Source: Caulobacteraceae bacterium | Lineage (GTDB): Bacteria; Pseudomonadota; Alphaproteobacteria; Caulobacterales; Caulobacteraceae | DNA: 64,000 bases | Direction of reading: 5' to 3' | NCBI GenBank assembly: GCA_019748055.1 | Contig: JAIEQC010000001.1 | Span: 30,763-94,762, forward strand | In this document: piece by piece, positions 35,268 to 44,421 of the stretch | How positions within the stretch are numbered: the stretch's first letter is position 1 | How the letters are laid out: the number at the start of each line of letters is the position of its first letter | Translations under genes and position numbers: made by a program | Notes under the pieces: generated by a model | What the model was told of the DNA's origin: nothing | What the model saw: the letters and a program-made list of their open reading frames with translations, nothing else | The model's database searches: none

Positions 35268-36281
35268 GTGAGCCGCAAGACCACCCGTCTGGAGGACCTG
35301 GCCAAGCTGGCCGGGGTCTCGATCTCGACCGCCTCGCGCGCGTTGAACGACAGCCCGGCGGTCAACGACCGGACCAAGCAGCTGATCTGGAAGCTGGCGC
35401 GCGAGCACGACTATCCGTTCCGCCGCCACATGCCGTCGGGCCCGATCGGGGCGGAGGCCACGCTGGCGCTGGTGGTGCCGCGGCCGCAGGGACGGGACGG
35501 ACGGCTGTTCGACCCGTTCATGCTGGAGCTGATGGCCGGCGTCAGCGAGGCCGCACGTGACCGCGACTGCGACCTGCTGATCAGCCATTTCTCGCCCACG
35601 TCCTACGACGACCTGATCTCGGCGATGACGACCAGTCGAGCCGAGGGCTTGATCTTCCTTGGCCAGAGCACCCTGCACGGCGCCTTCAACCGGCTGGTCC
35701 AGACCGAGGCTCGCTTCGTCGTGTGGGGCGCGCAGCTGCCGGACCAGGACTATTGCTGCGTCGGGTCCGACAACATCGCCGGTGGGCGCCGGGCGACGCT
35801 TCACCTGGCGCGGCTGGGGCGCAAGCGGATCGTGTTTCTGGGCGACCTCGACCCGCCCGAGGCGATGCAGCGCCAGCGCGGCTACGTCGAGGCGCTGGAG
35901 GCGGCGGGTCTGCCGTTCGATCCGGACCTGGTCGTCGACGCCCACTTCGAGGTCGAGTCGGCTGAGGCCTCGCTCGACTCCCTGATCCACCGGGGCGTGG
36001 CTTTCGACGGCGTGGTCTGCGCCTCGGACCAGATCGCCCTGGGCGCAATGCGCGCGCTTGAGCGGGAAGGCATCAGCGTCCCCCGCAACGTGTCCGTGAT
36101 CGGCTTCGACAACGTCCCCTTCAGCCGCTACAGCCGCCCCGCCCTGACAACCATCGCCCAGGACACCCAGAAAGCCGGTCGCCTGATGGTGTCCAAGCTG
36201 CTGGACGCCGGCGGCGAGACGGCCGGCCGCTCCGAGCGGGTGCCCGCCGACCTGATCGTGCGGGAAAGCTGCGGCGGCTGA
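35268..36281 (+). CDS. LacI-family transcriptional regulator, 337 aa
   Basis: The DNA-binding head is RLEDLAKLAGVSISTASRAL followed by NDSPAVNDRTK with the hinge helix, and the periplasmic-binding-like effector domain follows (DLLISHFSPTSYDDLISAMT, VGSDNIAGGRRATLHLARLG, GVVCASDQIALGAMRALERE, SVIGFDNVPFSRYSRPALTT). It probably represses the alpha-glucan genes on both sides until a maltose-type sugar binds. The GTG at 35268 fits the usual LacI start (SRKTTRLEDLA) and has a GAGG-like site upstream. Convergent with the alpha-glucosidase gene after 2 bases. Confidence 0.92.
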   Translation: MSRKTTRLEDLAKLAGVSISTASRALNDSPAVNDRTKQLIWKLAREHDYPFRRHMPSGPIGAEATLALVVPRPQGRDGRLFDPFMLELMAGVSEAARDRDCDLLISHFSPTSYDDLISAMTTSRAEGLIFLGQSTLHGAFNRLVQTEARFVVWGAQLPDQDYCCVGSDNIAGGRRATLHLARLGRKRIVFLGDLDPPEAMQRQRGYVEALEAAGLPFDPDLVVDAHFEVESAEASLDSLIHRGVAFDGVVCASDQIALGAMRALEREGISVPRNVSVIGFDNVPFSRYSRPALTTIAQDTQKAGRLMVSKLLDAGGETAGRSERVPADLIVRESCGG

Positions 36282-36283
36282 GA

Positions 36284-37918
36284 TCATCCGACCGGCGCCA
36301 GGATGACGCCCGCCAGCGGGGGCAGGGCGTCGAGCGGGTCTTCGGGAGCGTTGACCCGCTCGACCACCGTCCAGCCGTCGGGAGCCGACCAGGTCTCGGC
36401 CTTGAAACCCAGATTGAAGACGCACAGCCGACGCTCGGCTCCGGCGCCTCGCGTGAAGCCCAGCAGGTCGCCCGCCATGTCGAGCATGGTCATGTCGCCC
36501 GCGCGCAGTCCCGGATGTCGGCGGCGCAGAGCGATCGCTCGACGCGCGGCGTGCAGGGTCGAGGTTGGATCGGCCTCCTGCCTGTCGACGGCCAGATCGA
36601 CGTGGACTGGATCGATGGGCAACCAGGGCTCGGCGGTCGAAAAGCCGGCGAAGGGCGCGTCCGCCCGCCAGGGCAGGGGAGTCCGCGCCCCGTCGCGGCC
36701 GAGGGTTTGGGGCCAGTTGGCGATGGCCTCCGGGTCTTTCAGCCGGTCGAACGGCACTTCGGCCTGCGGCAGGCCCAGCTCCTCGCCCTGGTAGACGATG
36801 GCGGTGCCGCGCAGGCACATCAGAAGCGTCAGCGCCATTTCCGCGAAGGCCTTCCGGTCGCGCCCGGCGGCCCAACGCGACACCGCGCGCGGCGCGTCGT
36901 GGTTGGAGAAGGTCCAGCTGGGCCAGCCTTGGCGATCGCGCCCGTGCCAGATCTCCGCACCCTCACGCGCCAGCCTGGCGGTCAGGGAGGGAGCATAGAG
37001 GTAGAGGAAGCCGTAGGCGCTGTTCAGCCGGTCGTCGCCCAGGGTGAAGGCCTGCATCTCGCGCTCGGCATGATCGCCGCCGACCTCAGCTACCGTGAAC
37101 CGGCCCTCGTAGGTGTCGGTCAGGGCACGCACGCGCTTCAGGAAATCGACGATGCCCGGCTGGGACTGGTTGTGCACCTTGTCCTGGAAGTCGAACGGTC
37201 GGGTCCGCTTGCCGCCAGGGGGCAGGGGCGGATTGTCGGTCAGAGCCGGGTCGTGCATCGAGAAGTTGATGGCGTCGAGGCGGAAGCCGTCGACCCCCCG
37301 GTCCAACCAGAACCGCGCCACGTCCAGCAGGGCGTCCTGAACCTCCGGCAGGTGCAGGTTCAACTGCGGCTGCTCGGGAAGGAAGTTGTGCATGTAGTAC
37401 TGGCCGCGGCGTGCGTCCCAAGTCCAAGCCGGGCCGCCGAAGACGGACTGCCAGTTGGACGGCGGGGCGCCGTCCGGCTTGGCGTCCGCCCAGACGTACC
37501 AGTTTGCGTAGGGCCCGGTGCGGGCGCGGCGGCTCTCCTGAAACCAGGCATGCCGATCCGAGGTGTGGGCGAAGACCAGGTCCGTAATGACTTTCAGGCC
37601 CAGCTGGTGCGCGCGGGTCAGGATGCGGTCGAAGTCGTCCAGATCGCCGAAAATGGGATCGACCGCGCGGTAGTCGGCCACGTCGTAGCCGAAGTCCTTC
37701 ATCGGCGAGGCGTAGAAGGGCGACAGCCAGACGGCGTCCACGCCCAGCGAGGCGACGTGGTCCAGGTGCGCCAGAATCCCCGGCAGATCGCCCACGCCGT
37801 CGCCGTTGGAGTCGGCGAAGCTGCGCGGATAGATCTGATAGATCACCGCGCCGCGCCACCACTCGGCGGGCTGATCCGCGGACGACGCCGAGGGCTTGGT
37901 CAGGGTCTGGACGGTCAA
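36284..37918 (-). CDS. GH13 alpha-glucosidase, TTG start, 544 aa
   Basis: The (beta/alpha)8 barrel markers are WWRGAVIYQIYPRSFADSNG, DLVFAHTSDRH, nucleophile Asp in GVDGFRLDAINF, acid Glu in RFTVAEVGGDHA and Asp in FSNHDAPR. No signal peptide is present, so it is cytoplasmic: it would cleave imported maltose and short maltodextrins. I chose TTG 37918, which overlaps the amylase stop in TTGA and has GAGGA 9 bases upstream; the ATG at 37939 would lie inside the amylase gene without a good site. It forms an operon with the amylase. Confidence 0.9.
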   Translation of the reverse strand: MTVQTLTKPSASSADQPAEWWRGAVIYQIYPRSFADSNGDGVGDLPGILAHLDHVASLGVDAVWLSPFYASPMKDFGYDVADYRAVDPIFGDLDDFDRILTRAHQLGLKVITDLVFAHTSDRHAWFQESRRARTGPYANWYVWADAKPDGAPPSNWQSVFGGPAWTWDARRGQYYMHNFLPEQPQLNLHLPEVQDALLDVARFWLDRGVDGFRLDAINFSMHDPALTDNPPLPPGGKRTRPFDFQDKVHNQSQPGIVDFLKRVRALTDTYEGRFTVAEVGGDHAEREMQAFTLGDDRLNSAYGFLYLYAPSLTARLAREGAEIWHGRDRQGWPSWTFSNHDAPRAVSRWAAGRDRKAFAEMALTLLMCLRGTAIVYQGEELGLPQAEVPFDRLKDPEAIANWPQTLGRDGARTPLPWRADAPFAGFSTAEPWLPIDPVHVDLAVDRQEADPTSTLHAARRAIALRRRHPGLRAGDMTMLDMAGDLLGFTRGAGAERRLCVFNLGFKAETWSAPDGWTVVERVNAPEDPLDALPPLAGVILAPVG

Positions 37919-39726
37919 CGCGGGTCCTCGGATACGCAAACGATGTAGTCGAGCGGCTCAACCCGCACTGTGAAGGAACCCGGCGCAGAGGCCAGCACGG
38001 CACAAGCTCCGTGAAGCGCGCGCCAGGTCAGGGAAGTCGGCTCGATCGCGACACGGGCCTCGATCGGCACCGTGCCAGTGTTGAAGACGACCAGAACCTC
38101 TCCCGGCAGATCGTCCGCCAGACGGGAGAAGGCGTAAAGGCCCGGTCCGTCGTCGGCTTCGCGCGTCACCTGCAGGCCGCGCCGCAGCAGCGGCGTCTCG
38201 CGGCGAATGCGCGCCATCTCCGACAGCCGGACGTAGAGGGGTGCGGAGGCGTCATAGGGGGAGTGCGGCCCGCCGACGCGCCGACCGTCGCGGTAGTCGG
38301 GGACCGCCGAAGTCCACATGTCATGGCGCGACCGGCCGTAGTCACCCTCGCCCATGAATCCCTGTTCGTCGCCGTAGTAGATCACCGGCACGCCGCGCGA
38401 GAACATCATCAGGGCGTGCGCCAGAGTGGTGCGCGCCAACAGCTCCTCGTCGGAGATGTCCGGTCGGTCCTTGGCCAGGAACCAGCCGATCCTGCCCATG
38501 TCGTGATTGCCGAGAAAGGTCGGCAGCGTCAGCGCCGCCTGCTCGCCGCCCTCGTAAACCGGATCTGCCGCGTGGACGCGGGCGAGGACGTCGGGCCCGG
38601 CGCGCCCGGCGGCGACGTCGGTCGCCTTGGTCTGGAAGGCGAAGTCGAGCACCGACGGCAGGCCGTCGACCCGTGTGTGGCGGGCCAGGGCCGCCGGGTC
38701 GTGGTCGTAGACCTCGCCGAAGATGTGAAAGTTGGGGATGCCGCGCGCCGCGGCCCGCGACCGCATGGCCGGCACGAAGGCCTGCCAGAACTCCGGGTTC
38801 ACGTGCTTGGCCGTGTCGATCCGGAAACCGTCGATGCCCAGCCGGTCGATCCACTCGCCGTAGACGTCGATGAAGCCCTGAACCACCCGGGGATGCTCGG
38901 TCATCACCCCGTCCAGCCCGGCGAAGTCGCCCAGCAGAGAGCTTTCGCCGCGGAAGGTCGAGTCGCCGCGGTTATGATAGACGCCGAGATCGTTCAGCCA
39001 GGCGGGTCTCTTGGCGTCGCGCTCGCCTTCAGGGACGAAGGGCCGATAGGCCCAGTCGAAGCGGGTCAGCGCCGCGAAGGTCTCGGGGCGTTCGGGGTCG
39101 AAGCCGGCGTTGATCTCGGGGCCGTCCACCCCGCCCGCGCGGGTCCACGGGTGGTCCGCCGTCCCGCGATAGTCGCAGCCTGTGCACCCCTCGTACTGGA
39201 TCACGTCGGCGGTGTGGTTGGTGACGATGTCCAGATAGACCTTGATCCCGCGCGCGTGCGCCGCGTCGACAAAGGTCTTCAGGTCCGCATCGGTCCCGAA
39301 GTGCGGATCGACCGAAGTGAAGTCCAGAATCCAGTAGCCGTGATAGCCCGCAGACTCGCGGCCGGATTCGCCCTGGACGGGCTTGTTGCGGAAGACAGGT
39401 GCGATCCAGATCGCCGTGACGCCAAGCCCCTGAATGTAGTCGAGGCGACGCGTCAGGCCGACCAAGTCGCCGCCGTGATAGAAATCGGGATGCGCGGGAT
39501 CGAAGCCGGTGACCAAACGGTCGCCCGTGAAGCCGCCACGATCGTTGGCCAGATCGCCGTTGGCGAAGCGGTCGGGCAGGAGGAAATAGATCACCTCATC
39601 CTGCGGCAGGCGGGCGCGCATCGCGGCGGTCGCCTCGGGCGTCTGGCCCCATGCCGCGCCGGCGGCCGCCAAAGCGAAAGTCAGACAGCCGACCAAGGCG
39701 CCCGCCCGGGTTCCAGATCCCGCCAT
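37915..39726 (-). CDS. Periplasmic alpha-amylase / cyclomaltodextrinase-like GH13, 603 aa
   Basis: A signal peptide (to AWGQ, about residue 27) leads into a GH13 barrel: VIYFLLPDRFANGD, VTNHTADVIQYEGC, nucleophile Asp in GIDGFRIDTAKHV, acid Glu in HIFGEVYDHD and Asp in FLGNHDMGR. It would hydrolyse maltodextrins after uptake through the outer-membrane receptor. GGGGAGGAAAGGGCG lies just before ATG 39726; the frame upstream to 39801 is not coding-like. Coupled by TTGA to the alpha-glucosidase. The divergent partner is the TonB receptor, across a region with TTTGCA motifs. Confidence 0.92.
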   Translation of the reverse strand: MAGSGTRAGALVGCLTFALAAAGAAWGQTPEATAAMRARLPQDEVIYFLLPDRFANGDLANDRGGFTGDRLVTGFDPAHPDFYHGGDLVGLTRRLDYIQGLGVTAIWIAPVFRNKPVQGESGRESAGYHGYWILDFTSVDPHFGTDADLKTFVDAAHARGIKVYLDIVTNHTADVIQYEGCTGCDYRGTADHPWTRAGGVDGPEINAGFDPERPETFAALTRFDWAYRPFVPEGERDAKRPAWLNDLGVYHNRGDSTFRGESSLLGDFAGLDGVMTEHPRVVQGFIDVYGEWIDRLGIDGFRIDTAKHVNPEFWQAFVPAMRSRAAARGIPNFHIFGEVYDHDPAALARHTRVDGLPSVLDFAFQTKATDVAAGRAGPDVLARVHAADPVYEGGEQAALTLPTFLGNHDMGRIGWFLAKDRPDISDEELLARTTLAHALMMFSRGVPVIYYGDEQGFMGEGDYGRSRHDMWTSAVPDYRDGRRVGGPHSPYDASAPLYVRLSEMARIRRETPLLRRGLQVTREADDGPGLYAFSRLADDLPGEVLVVFNTGTVPIEARVAIEPTSLTWRALHGACAVLASAPGSFTVRVEPLDYIVCVSEDPR

Positions 39727-39772
39727 ATCGCCCTTTCCTCCCCGCCGACGCGGTGCATTGCCGCAGCGTGCG

Positions 39773-39789
39773 TTTGCAAGTTTTTGCAG
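39773..39789. promoter_or_regulatory. TTTGCA-type operator upstream of the amylase gene
   Basis: TTTGCAAGTTTTTGCAG contains two TTTGCA half-sites in direct orientation, 46 bases upstream of the amylase ATG. They match the half-sites at 35221-35244, so the same LacI-type regulator may bind here. Confidence 0.45.
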
Positions 39790-39915
39790 CCCTCGATCCA
39801 CCTGTCAACGCGCCAATGGCCGGTCGTTTCAGTGGCGATAATGTGGCGCATAGGACAACGAGCCCGCCAAATCGGGGGCATCGAGCCGCCCTGTTCCGAC
39901 CTTCGACATTAATCG

Positions 39916-39952
39916 CTTGCAATGAGCCACATCGTTTGCATTGATTTGCGAA
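39916..39952. promoter_or_regulatory. TTGCA-type motifs upstream of the TonB receptor
   Basis: CTTGCAATG (39916), GTTTGCATTG (39934) and TTTGCGAA (39945) cluster about 50-80 bases before the receptor start. They resemble the half-sites at 35221-35244 and 39773-39789 but form no perfect palindrome. Confidence 0.4.
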
Positions 39953-39996
39953 CCGCGGATCGCTTCATCAGAAGGCGGCCGCTCGGGAGGATCGAG

Positions 39997-42744
39997 ATGA
40001 GAACCATGAAAACCCGCCGCGCCCGTCTGCTGACCGGCGGGGCCGCCTTCGCCCTCAGCCTCGCCGTCGCCGGCCTGGCCCATGCCCAAGTCCGCACGGA
40101 AGGCGACTACGAGCCCCGGAGAGGCCAAGACCCGGAAGCCACCGAGGTCGATGAGATCATCGTCACCGGCATCCGGGCATCGATCGAAAGCTCGATCGCG
40201 ACCAAGCGGGACGAGACCTCGATCGTCGAGGTCGTGACCGCCGAAGACATCGGCAAGCTGCCGGACGTCTCCATCGCCGAATCACTGGGCCGTCTGCCCG
40301 GCCTCGCGCTGCAGCGCCTGGACGGCCGCGGCCAGAACATCTCGATCCGCGGCCTCGGCCCGGACTTCACCACCGCCCTGTTGAACGGTCGCGAGCAGGT
40401 CTCGACCGGCGACAACCGCGGCGTCGAGTTCGACCAGTATCCGTCTGAACTGCTGGGCAGCGTCGTCGTCTACAAGACGCCGGACTCGGCCTTGACCGGG
40501 CAGGGCCTGGCCGGCACGGCCGACCTGCGCGTCGTGCGTCCGCTGGAGTACGGACGTCGCGCCCTCGCCGCCAACGTCCGCTATGAGCGCAATGACATCG
40601 GCGCGCTGAATGCCGGGACGACCGACGACGGCAACCGCTTCAGCATCTCCTACATCGACCAGTTCGCCGACGACACGATTGGGATCGTGCTGGGCTACGC
40701 CCATATCGAGAGCCCCTATCAGTCCGAGCGCTTCAACGCCTGGGGCTATCCTGAAGTGGCCGGAGGCGGCCCGCGCGTCATCGGCGGGTCCAAGCCCTAT
40801 GTGATGTCTTCGGAGCTTGAACGCGACGGCTGGATCGGCGTGCTGGAGTACCGGCCGAACGATCAGTTGCACATGACGTTCGACGCCTTCTATTCGCAGT
40901 TCGACAACACCCAGATCCTGCGCGGCATCGAACTGCCGCTGTTCTGGTCGGCCGCGACGCTTCAACCGGGTTACACCGTCGAGGACGGTCTGGTCACCGC
41001 CGGCACCTACACCGGGGTCAAGGGCGTCGTGCGCAACGACGTCAACACCCGGGACAGCGAGTTGCTGTCGCTGGGGTGGAACATCGAGCAGCAGATCAGC
41101 GACAACTGGTCCTTCTCCGCCGACCTCAGTTTCTCGTCGGTCGATCGTACCGACGTGATCCTTGAGACGTATGCCGGTACGGGCCGCGGCCCCGTCGGCG
41201 TGACGGACACCATCGGCTTCCAGACCGGCGGGGACATCACCCGCTTCACGCCCACGCTGGACTACGGCGATTTCAACCTGATCCGTCTGACCAGCCCGCA
41301 GGGCTGGGGCGGCGACATCATCCCGGGCGGTCAGGACGGTTATCTCAACAACCCCTCGATCAGCGACGAGCTGACGTCGCTGCGCACGTCCTTCAAGGGC
41401 GACGTCGACATGATGGGCTTCATCGACGGCGTCGAAGTCGGGCTGCACATGTCCCGCCGCGAGAAGCAGTTCGTGAACGACCAGTTCTTCCTGGGGGTTC
41501 CGGGCGGCGCGACGGCGGTGGTGCCCGATCAGTTCCGTTTGGTGCCGACCTCGCTGGCCTACCTCGGCATCCCGCGGATGATCAGCTACGACGCGCTCGG
41601 CCTGGTCAACAGCGGCTTCTACAATCAGGTCCGCAACCCCAACGCCGACGTGGCGGCGGGCAACTGGCGGGTGACCGAGAGCGTGATGACGCCGTTCGTG
41701 AAGTTCGACGTCGACACCACGATGTTCGGACTGCCCACACGGGGCAACTTCGGCGTCCAGTTCGTCCACACTGATCAGGACTCTCAGGGCTTCGCTTCGC
41801 GTCAGATCGGCACGGGCGTCTCTGCGACCCAGGCCGTCGAGGGCGGAGACGAGTATTGGGAGATCCTGCCCAGCACGAACCTGATCTTCGAACTGGAAGA
41901 AGGTCGCGTGGTCCGCTTCGCCGCGGCCCGCACGCTGGCCCGCGCCCGCATGGACGAGATGCGCGCCAGCCGGACGTTCAACTACAACGCCACGCTCGAC
42001 TCCCCGGCGCCGTTCAATCCGTCCAACCCGCCGTTCACCGGCGGCGGCGGCAACCCGGAACTGCGTCCGTGGATCGCCAATGTGGTCGATCTGTCGTTCG
42101 AGCAGTACTTCGGCCGGCAGGCCTACTTCTCAGTGGCCGTGTTCTACAAGGATCTGGAATCCTACATCTACAACCAGACCCTGCCGTTCGATTACACGGG
42201 CTATTCTCCGACCACGGCGGTTTATCGCCAAGGTACGGTGTCCACGCCTGAGAATGGAACCGGCGGCGAAATCTACGGCATCGAAGCGGCCGTCTCCATG
42301 CCGTTCGACATGTTCCACCCGGCGCTCGAAGGCTTCGGCGGCAACTTCTCGATCTCGCAGACCGAGAGCAACATCGAGACCAGCCCCGGCAGCTCCAACC
42401 CGATCCCGGGTCTGTCGGAGACCGTGGCCAACGTCACGATCTACTACGAGAAGGACGGCTTCCAGGCCCGCGCCTCGAACCGCTACCGCTCGGAGTTCCT
42501 GGGCGAGGTCGCCGGCTTCGGCAACGGCCGCACGTTCCGCCAGGTCGGCGCCGAGAGCATCATCGACGCCCAGATCGGGTACGAGTTCCAGTCCGGTCCG
42601 CTGGACGGGTTCTCGGCCCTGTTCCAGGTCAACAATCTGACCGACGAGCCGTTCTACACCTACGAGAACGGGGATGAACGTCGGATCATCGACCATCAGA
42701 CCTATGGCCGCACGTTCCTGATCGGCCTGAACTACCGCTACTGA
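39997..42744 (+). CDS. TonB-dependent receptor for maltodextrin-type sugars, 915 aa
   Basis: After a signal peptide (to AHAQ, about residue 30) come VDEIIVTGIRASIESSIATK, the TonB box and plug start typical of the carbohydrate receptor branch common in Caulobacter and Xanthomonas, and IGKLPDVSIAESLGRLPGLA. The barrel ends in YGRTFLIGLNYRY with a terminal aromatic. GGGAGGA precedes ATG 39997, chosen over the upstream frame. It is divergent from the amylase operon and close to the regulator, so it is the likely outer-membrane gate for maltodextrins. A terminator follows. Confidence 0.92.
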   Translation: MRTMKTRRARLLTGGAAFALSLAVAGLAHAQVRTEGDYEPRRGQDPEATEVDEIIVTGIRASIESSIATKRDETSIVEVVTAEDIGKLPDVSIAESLGRLPGLALQRLDGRGQNISIRGLGPDFTTALLNGREQVSTGDNRGVEFDQYPSELLGSVVVYKTPDSALTGQGLAGTADLRVVRPLEYGRRALAANVRYERNDIGALNAGTTDDGNRFSISYIDQFADDTIGIVLGYAHIESPYQSERFNAWGYPEVAGGGPRVIGGSKPYVMSSELERDGWIGVLEYRPNDQLHMTFDAFYSQFDNTQILRGIELPLFWSAATLQPGYTVEDGLVTAGTYTGVKGVVRNDVNTRDSELLSLGWNIEQQISDNWSFSADLSFSSVDRTDVILETYAGTGRGPVGVTDTIGFQTGGDITRFTPTLDYGDFNLIRLTSPQGWGGDIIPGGQDGYLNNPSISDELTSLRTSFKGDVDMMGFIDGVEVGLHMSRREKQFVNDQFFLGVPGGATAVVPDQFRLVPTSLAYLGIPRMISYDALGLVNSGFYNQVRNPNADVAAGNWRVTESVMTPFVKFDVDTTMFGLPTRGNFGVQFVHTDQDSQGFASRQIGTGVSATQAVEGGDEYWEILPSTNLIFELEEGRVVRFAAARTLARARMDEMRASRTFNYNATLDSPAPFNPSNPPFTGGGGNPELRPWIANVVDLSFEQYFGRQAYFSVAVFYKDLESYIYNQTLPFDYTGYSPTTAVYRQGTVSTPENGTGGEIYGIEAAVSMPFDMFHPALEGFGGNFSISQTESNIETSPGSSNPIPGLSETVANVTIYYEKDGFQARASNRYRSEFLGEVAGFGNGRTFRQVGAESIIDAQIGYEFQSGPLDGFSALFQVNNLTDEPFYTYENGDERRIIDHQTYGRTFLIGLNYRY

Positions 42745-42790
42745 TCTCCTGGGACGGTCCGGGGCCCACGGGCTCCGGACCTCTCAACTG

Positions 42791-42830
42791 AAAGCCGGAC
42801 GCGAAGGCCCCTTCCGCGTCCGGCTTTTTC
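42791..42830 (+). terminator. Strong rho-independent terminator after the TonB receptor
   Basis: AAAGCCGGACGCGAAGG pairs with CCTTCCGCGTCCGGCTTT (one bulged base) and a run of T residues (CTTTTTCTTTT) follows. It lies 46 bases after the receptor stop and also separates it from the convergent halogenase-like gene. Confidence 0.9.
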
Positions 42831-42850
42831 TTTTGTGGAAGTTCGTCCGC

Positions 42851-44374
42851 TCAGGCGGCCTGGGTCACGTCCCCGGCCCACATGCCGCGCGATCTGAGGA
42901 AGTCCTCGTGATCAGGCAATGCCCTTGCGGCCTGGGCGATGCGACCGGCCGAGGCGTCCAGGAAAGCGTCGACGCGCGCCGGGTCCTGGAAGCCGTAAAG
43001 CGGATTTCGTCCCCGCGGCCGGATTCCTTGGCCCCACATGACGGCAAGCCAGCTGCCCATCGAGAAATACTCGTCCGCCCCCACCTGAAACAGCTGTCCC
43101 CGGTCACGGAAGGGCTCGACCCGTTCGGCGAGGCTGTTGGGAATGGGCATGTCGCGCACGTGCCGCCACAAGGGTTCGTCGTCGCGAAGTGTGGCGTGGT
43201 AGTGCAGGATGACGAAGTCCCGCACCAGCTCGACCTCGCGGCCCAGGCGACGGTTGTAGGCGTCGATGTTGGCCTGGCTGAAGCCCATGTCCGGGAAATG
43301 CTGCAGCAGACGCGTCACGCCTGACTGCACCAGATGTATGCTGGTCGATTCCAAGGGTTCGATGAACCCCGAAGACAGGCCGAGGCTGACGACGTTCTTC
43401 AGCCAGTAGGCCTTGCGGCGTCCGGTGACGAACTTAAGCTGTCGAGGTTCGGCCAGCGCCTTGCCGTCCAGGTTGGCGAGAAGAGTCTCACGCGTCTCAT
43501 CGTCGGAGGCGAAGTCCGAGCAGTAGACGTAGCCGTTGCCGGTCCGGTGCTGCAGAGCGATCCGCCATTGCCAGCCTGCCGCGCGCGCAGTGGAGGTTGT
43601 GTAGGGCGTCGCCGGGCCTACCCGCGCGCACGGCACCGCCCAGGCACGGTTCATGGGCAGCCAGTGCGACCAGTCCTCGTAGCCCGCCTTCAGCGCCCCT
43701 TCGATCAGCAGGCCTCGGAACCCCGTGCAATCGATGAACAGGTCGGCTGACAGGCTGCGGCCGTCCTTCAAGGTGACGGAGGCGACGAAGCCGTCCTCGG
43801 GCCGCTGCACCACGTCGACGACCTCACCCTCGATGCGCTGGATGCCACGCCCTTCGCAGACCTTGCGCAGGTATTGGGCATAGAGCCCCGCGTCGAAGTG
43901 GTAGGCGGTGAACAGGCTGGCCAGCGGCGAGCGAGGATCCGCGTCACGGATCCCGACCTTGCCCAGCTTCGCCGCTTCGGCGCAGATCGAGTGCGCTTCC
44001 AGTTCGCCGCCCTTGCCGCGCGCATGCGCGGTCATCCACGTCTGCTGAAAGTCGCCCAGCGTCGGACCCGGGCCGAATGTGCCGAACGGATGGAAATAGC
44101 GGGTTCCCTTGGCGCCCCAGTGGACGAATTCGATGCCGAGTTTCAGCGAGGCCTGGGTGGCGCGCATGAACTCCGCGTCGTCCAGGCCGATCATGGCGTT
44201 GAAGTCGCGGATGGGCGGCACCGTGGCCTCGCCGACGCCGACGATTCCGATGTCTTCGGATTCCAGGAGCGAGACCTTCACATGGGGACCGCAGGCGCGT
44301 TCCAGCGCCGCGGCCGCCATCCAACCGGCGGTGCCTCCGCCGACGATCAGGACGCTGCGGATCGGTTCGGTCAT
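42851..44374 (-). CDS. Tryptophan-halogenase-like flavoprotein, 507 aa
   Basis: The FAD motif VLIVGGGTAGWMAAAALER opens the protein, ESEDIGIVGVGEATVPPIRD is the second family motif, and LKLGIEFVHWGAKGTRYFHP includes a Lys at the place of the catalytic halogenase lysine. The usual WxWxIP box reads GWQWRIALQHRTGNGYVYCS, so its Pro is Ala. FIEPLESTSIHLVQSGVTRL is typical near the C-terminus. These proteins often accompany carbohydrate TonB receptors in Caulobacterales and Xanthomonadales; the true substrate is unclear. It is convergent with the receptor across a terminator. Confidence 0.85.
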   Translation of the reverse strand: MTEPIRSVLIVGGGTAGWMAAAALERACGPHVKVSLLESEDIGIVGVGEATVPPIRDFNAMIGLDDAEFMRATQASLKLGIEFVHWGAKGTRYFHPFGTFGPGPTLGDFQQTWMTAHARGKGGELEAHSICAEAAKLGKVGIRDADPRSPLASLFTAYHFDAGLYAQYLRKVCEGRGIQRIEGEVVDVVQRPEDGFVASVTLKDGRSLSADLFIDCTGFRGLLIEGALKAGYEDWSHWLPMNRAWAVPCARVGPATPYTTSTARAAGWQWRIALQHRTGNGYVYCSDFASDDETRETLLANLDGKALAEPRQLKFVTGRRKAYWLKNVVSLGLSSGFIEPLESTSIHLVQSGVTRLLQHFPDMGFSQANIDAYNRRLGREVELVRDFVILHYHATLRDDEPLWRHVRDMPIPNSLAERVEPFRDRGQLFQVGADEYFSMGSWLAVMWGQGIRPRGRNPLYGFQDPARVDAFLDASAGRIAQAARALPDHEDFLRSRGMWAGDVTQAA

Positions 44375-44421
44375 CTGGCTCGTTTCCCCCTCGGCTCAGC
44401 CTAGCCTCGGCCTCATCGAAC

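Noticed and set aside
32749..35271. 840-codon plus-strand frame opposite the transporter and GH97 genes
   Set aside because: Antisense shadow; GH97 and MFS motifs on the minus strand are unambiguous.
42851..44374. Calling this protein a proven tryptophan 7-halogenase
   Set aside because: The diagnostic WxWxIP box is altered and the context is sugar uptake, so only the family is claimed.
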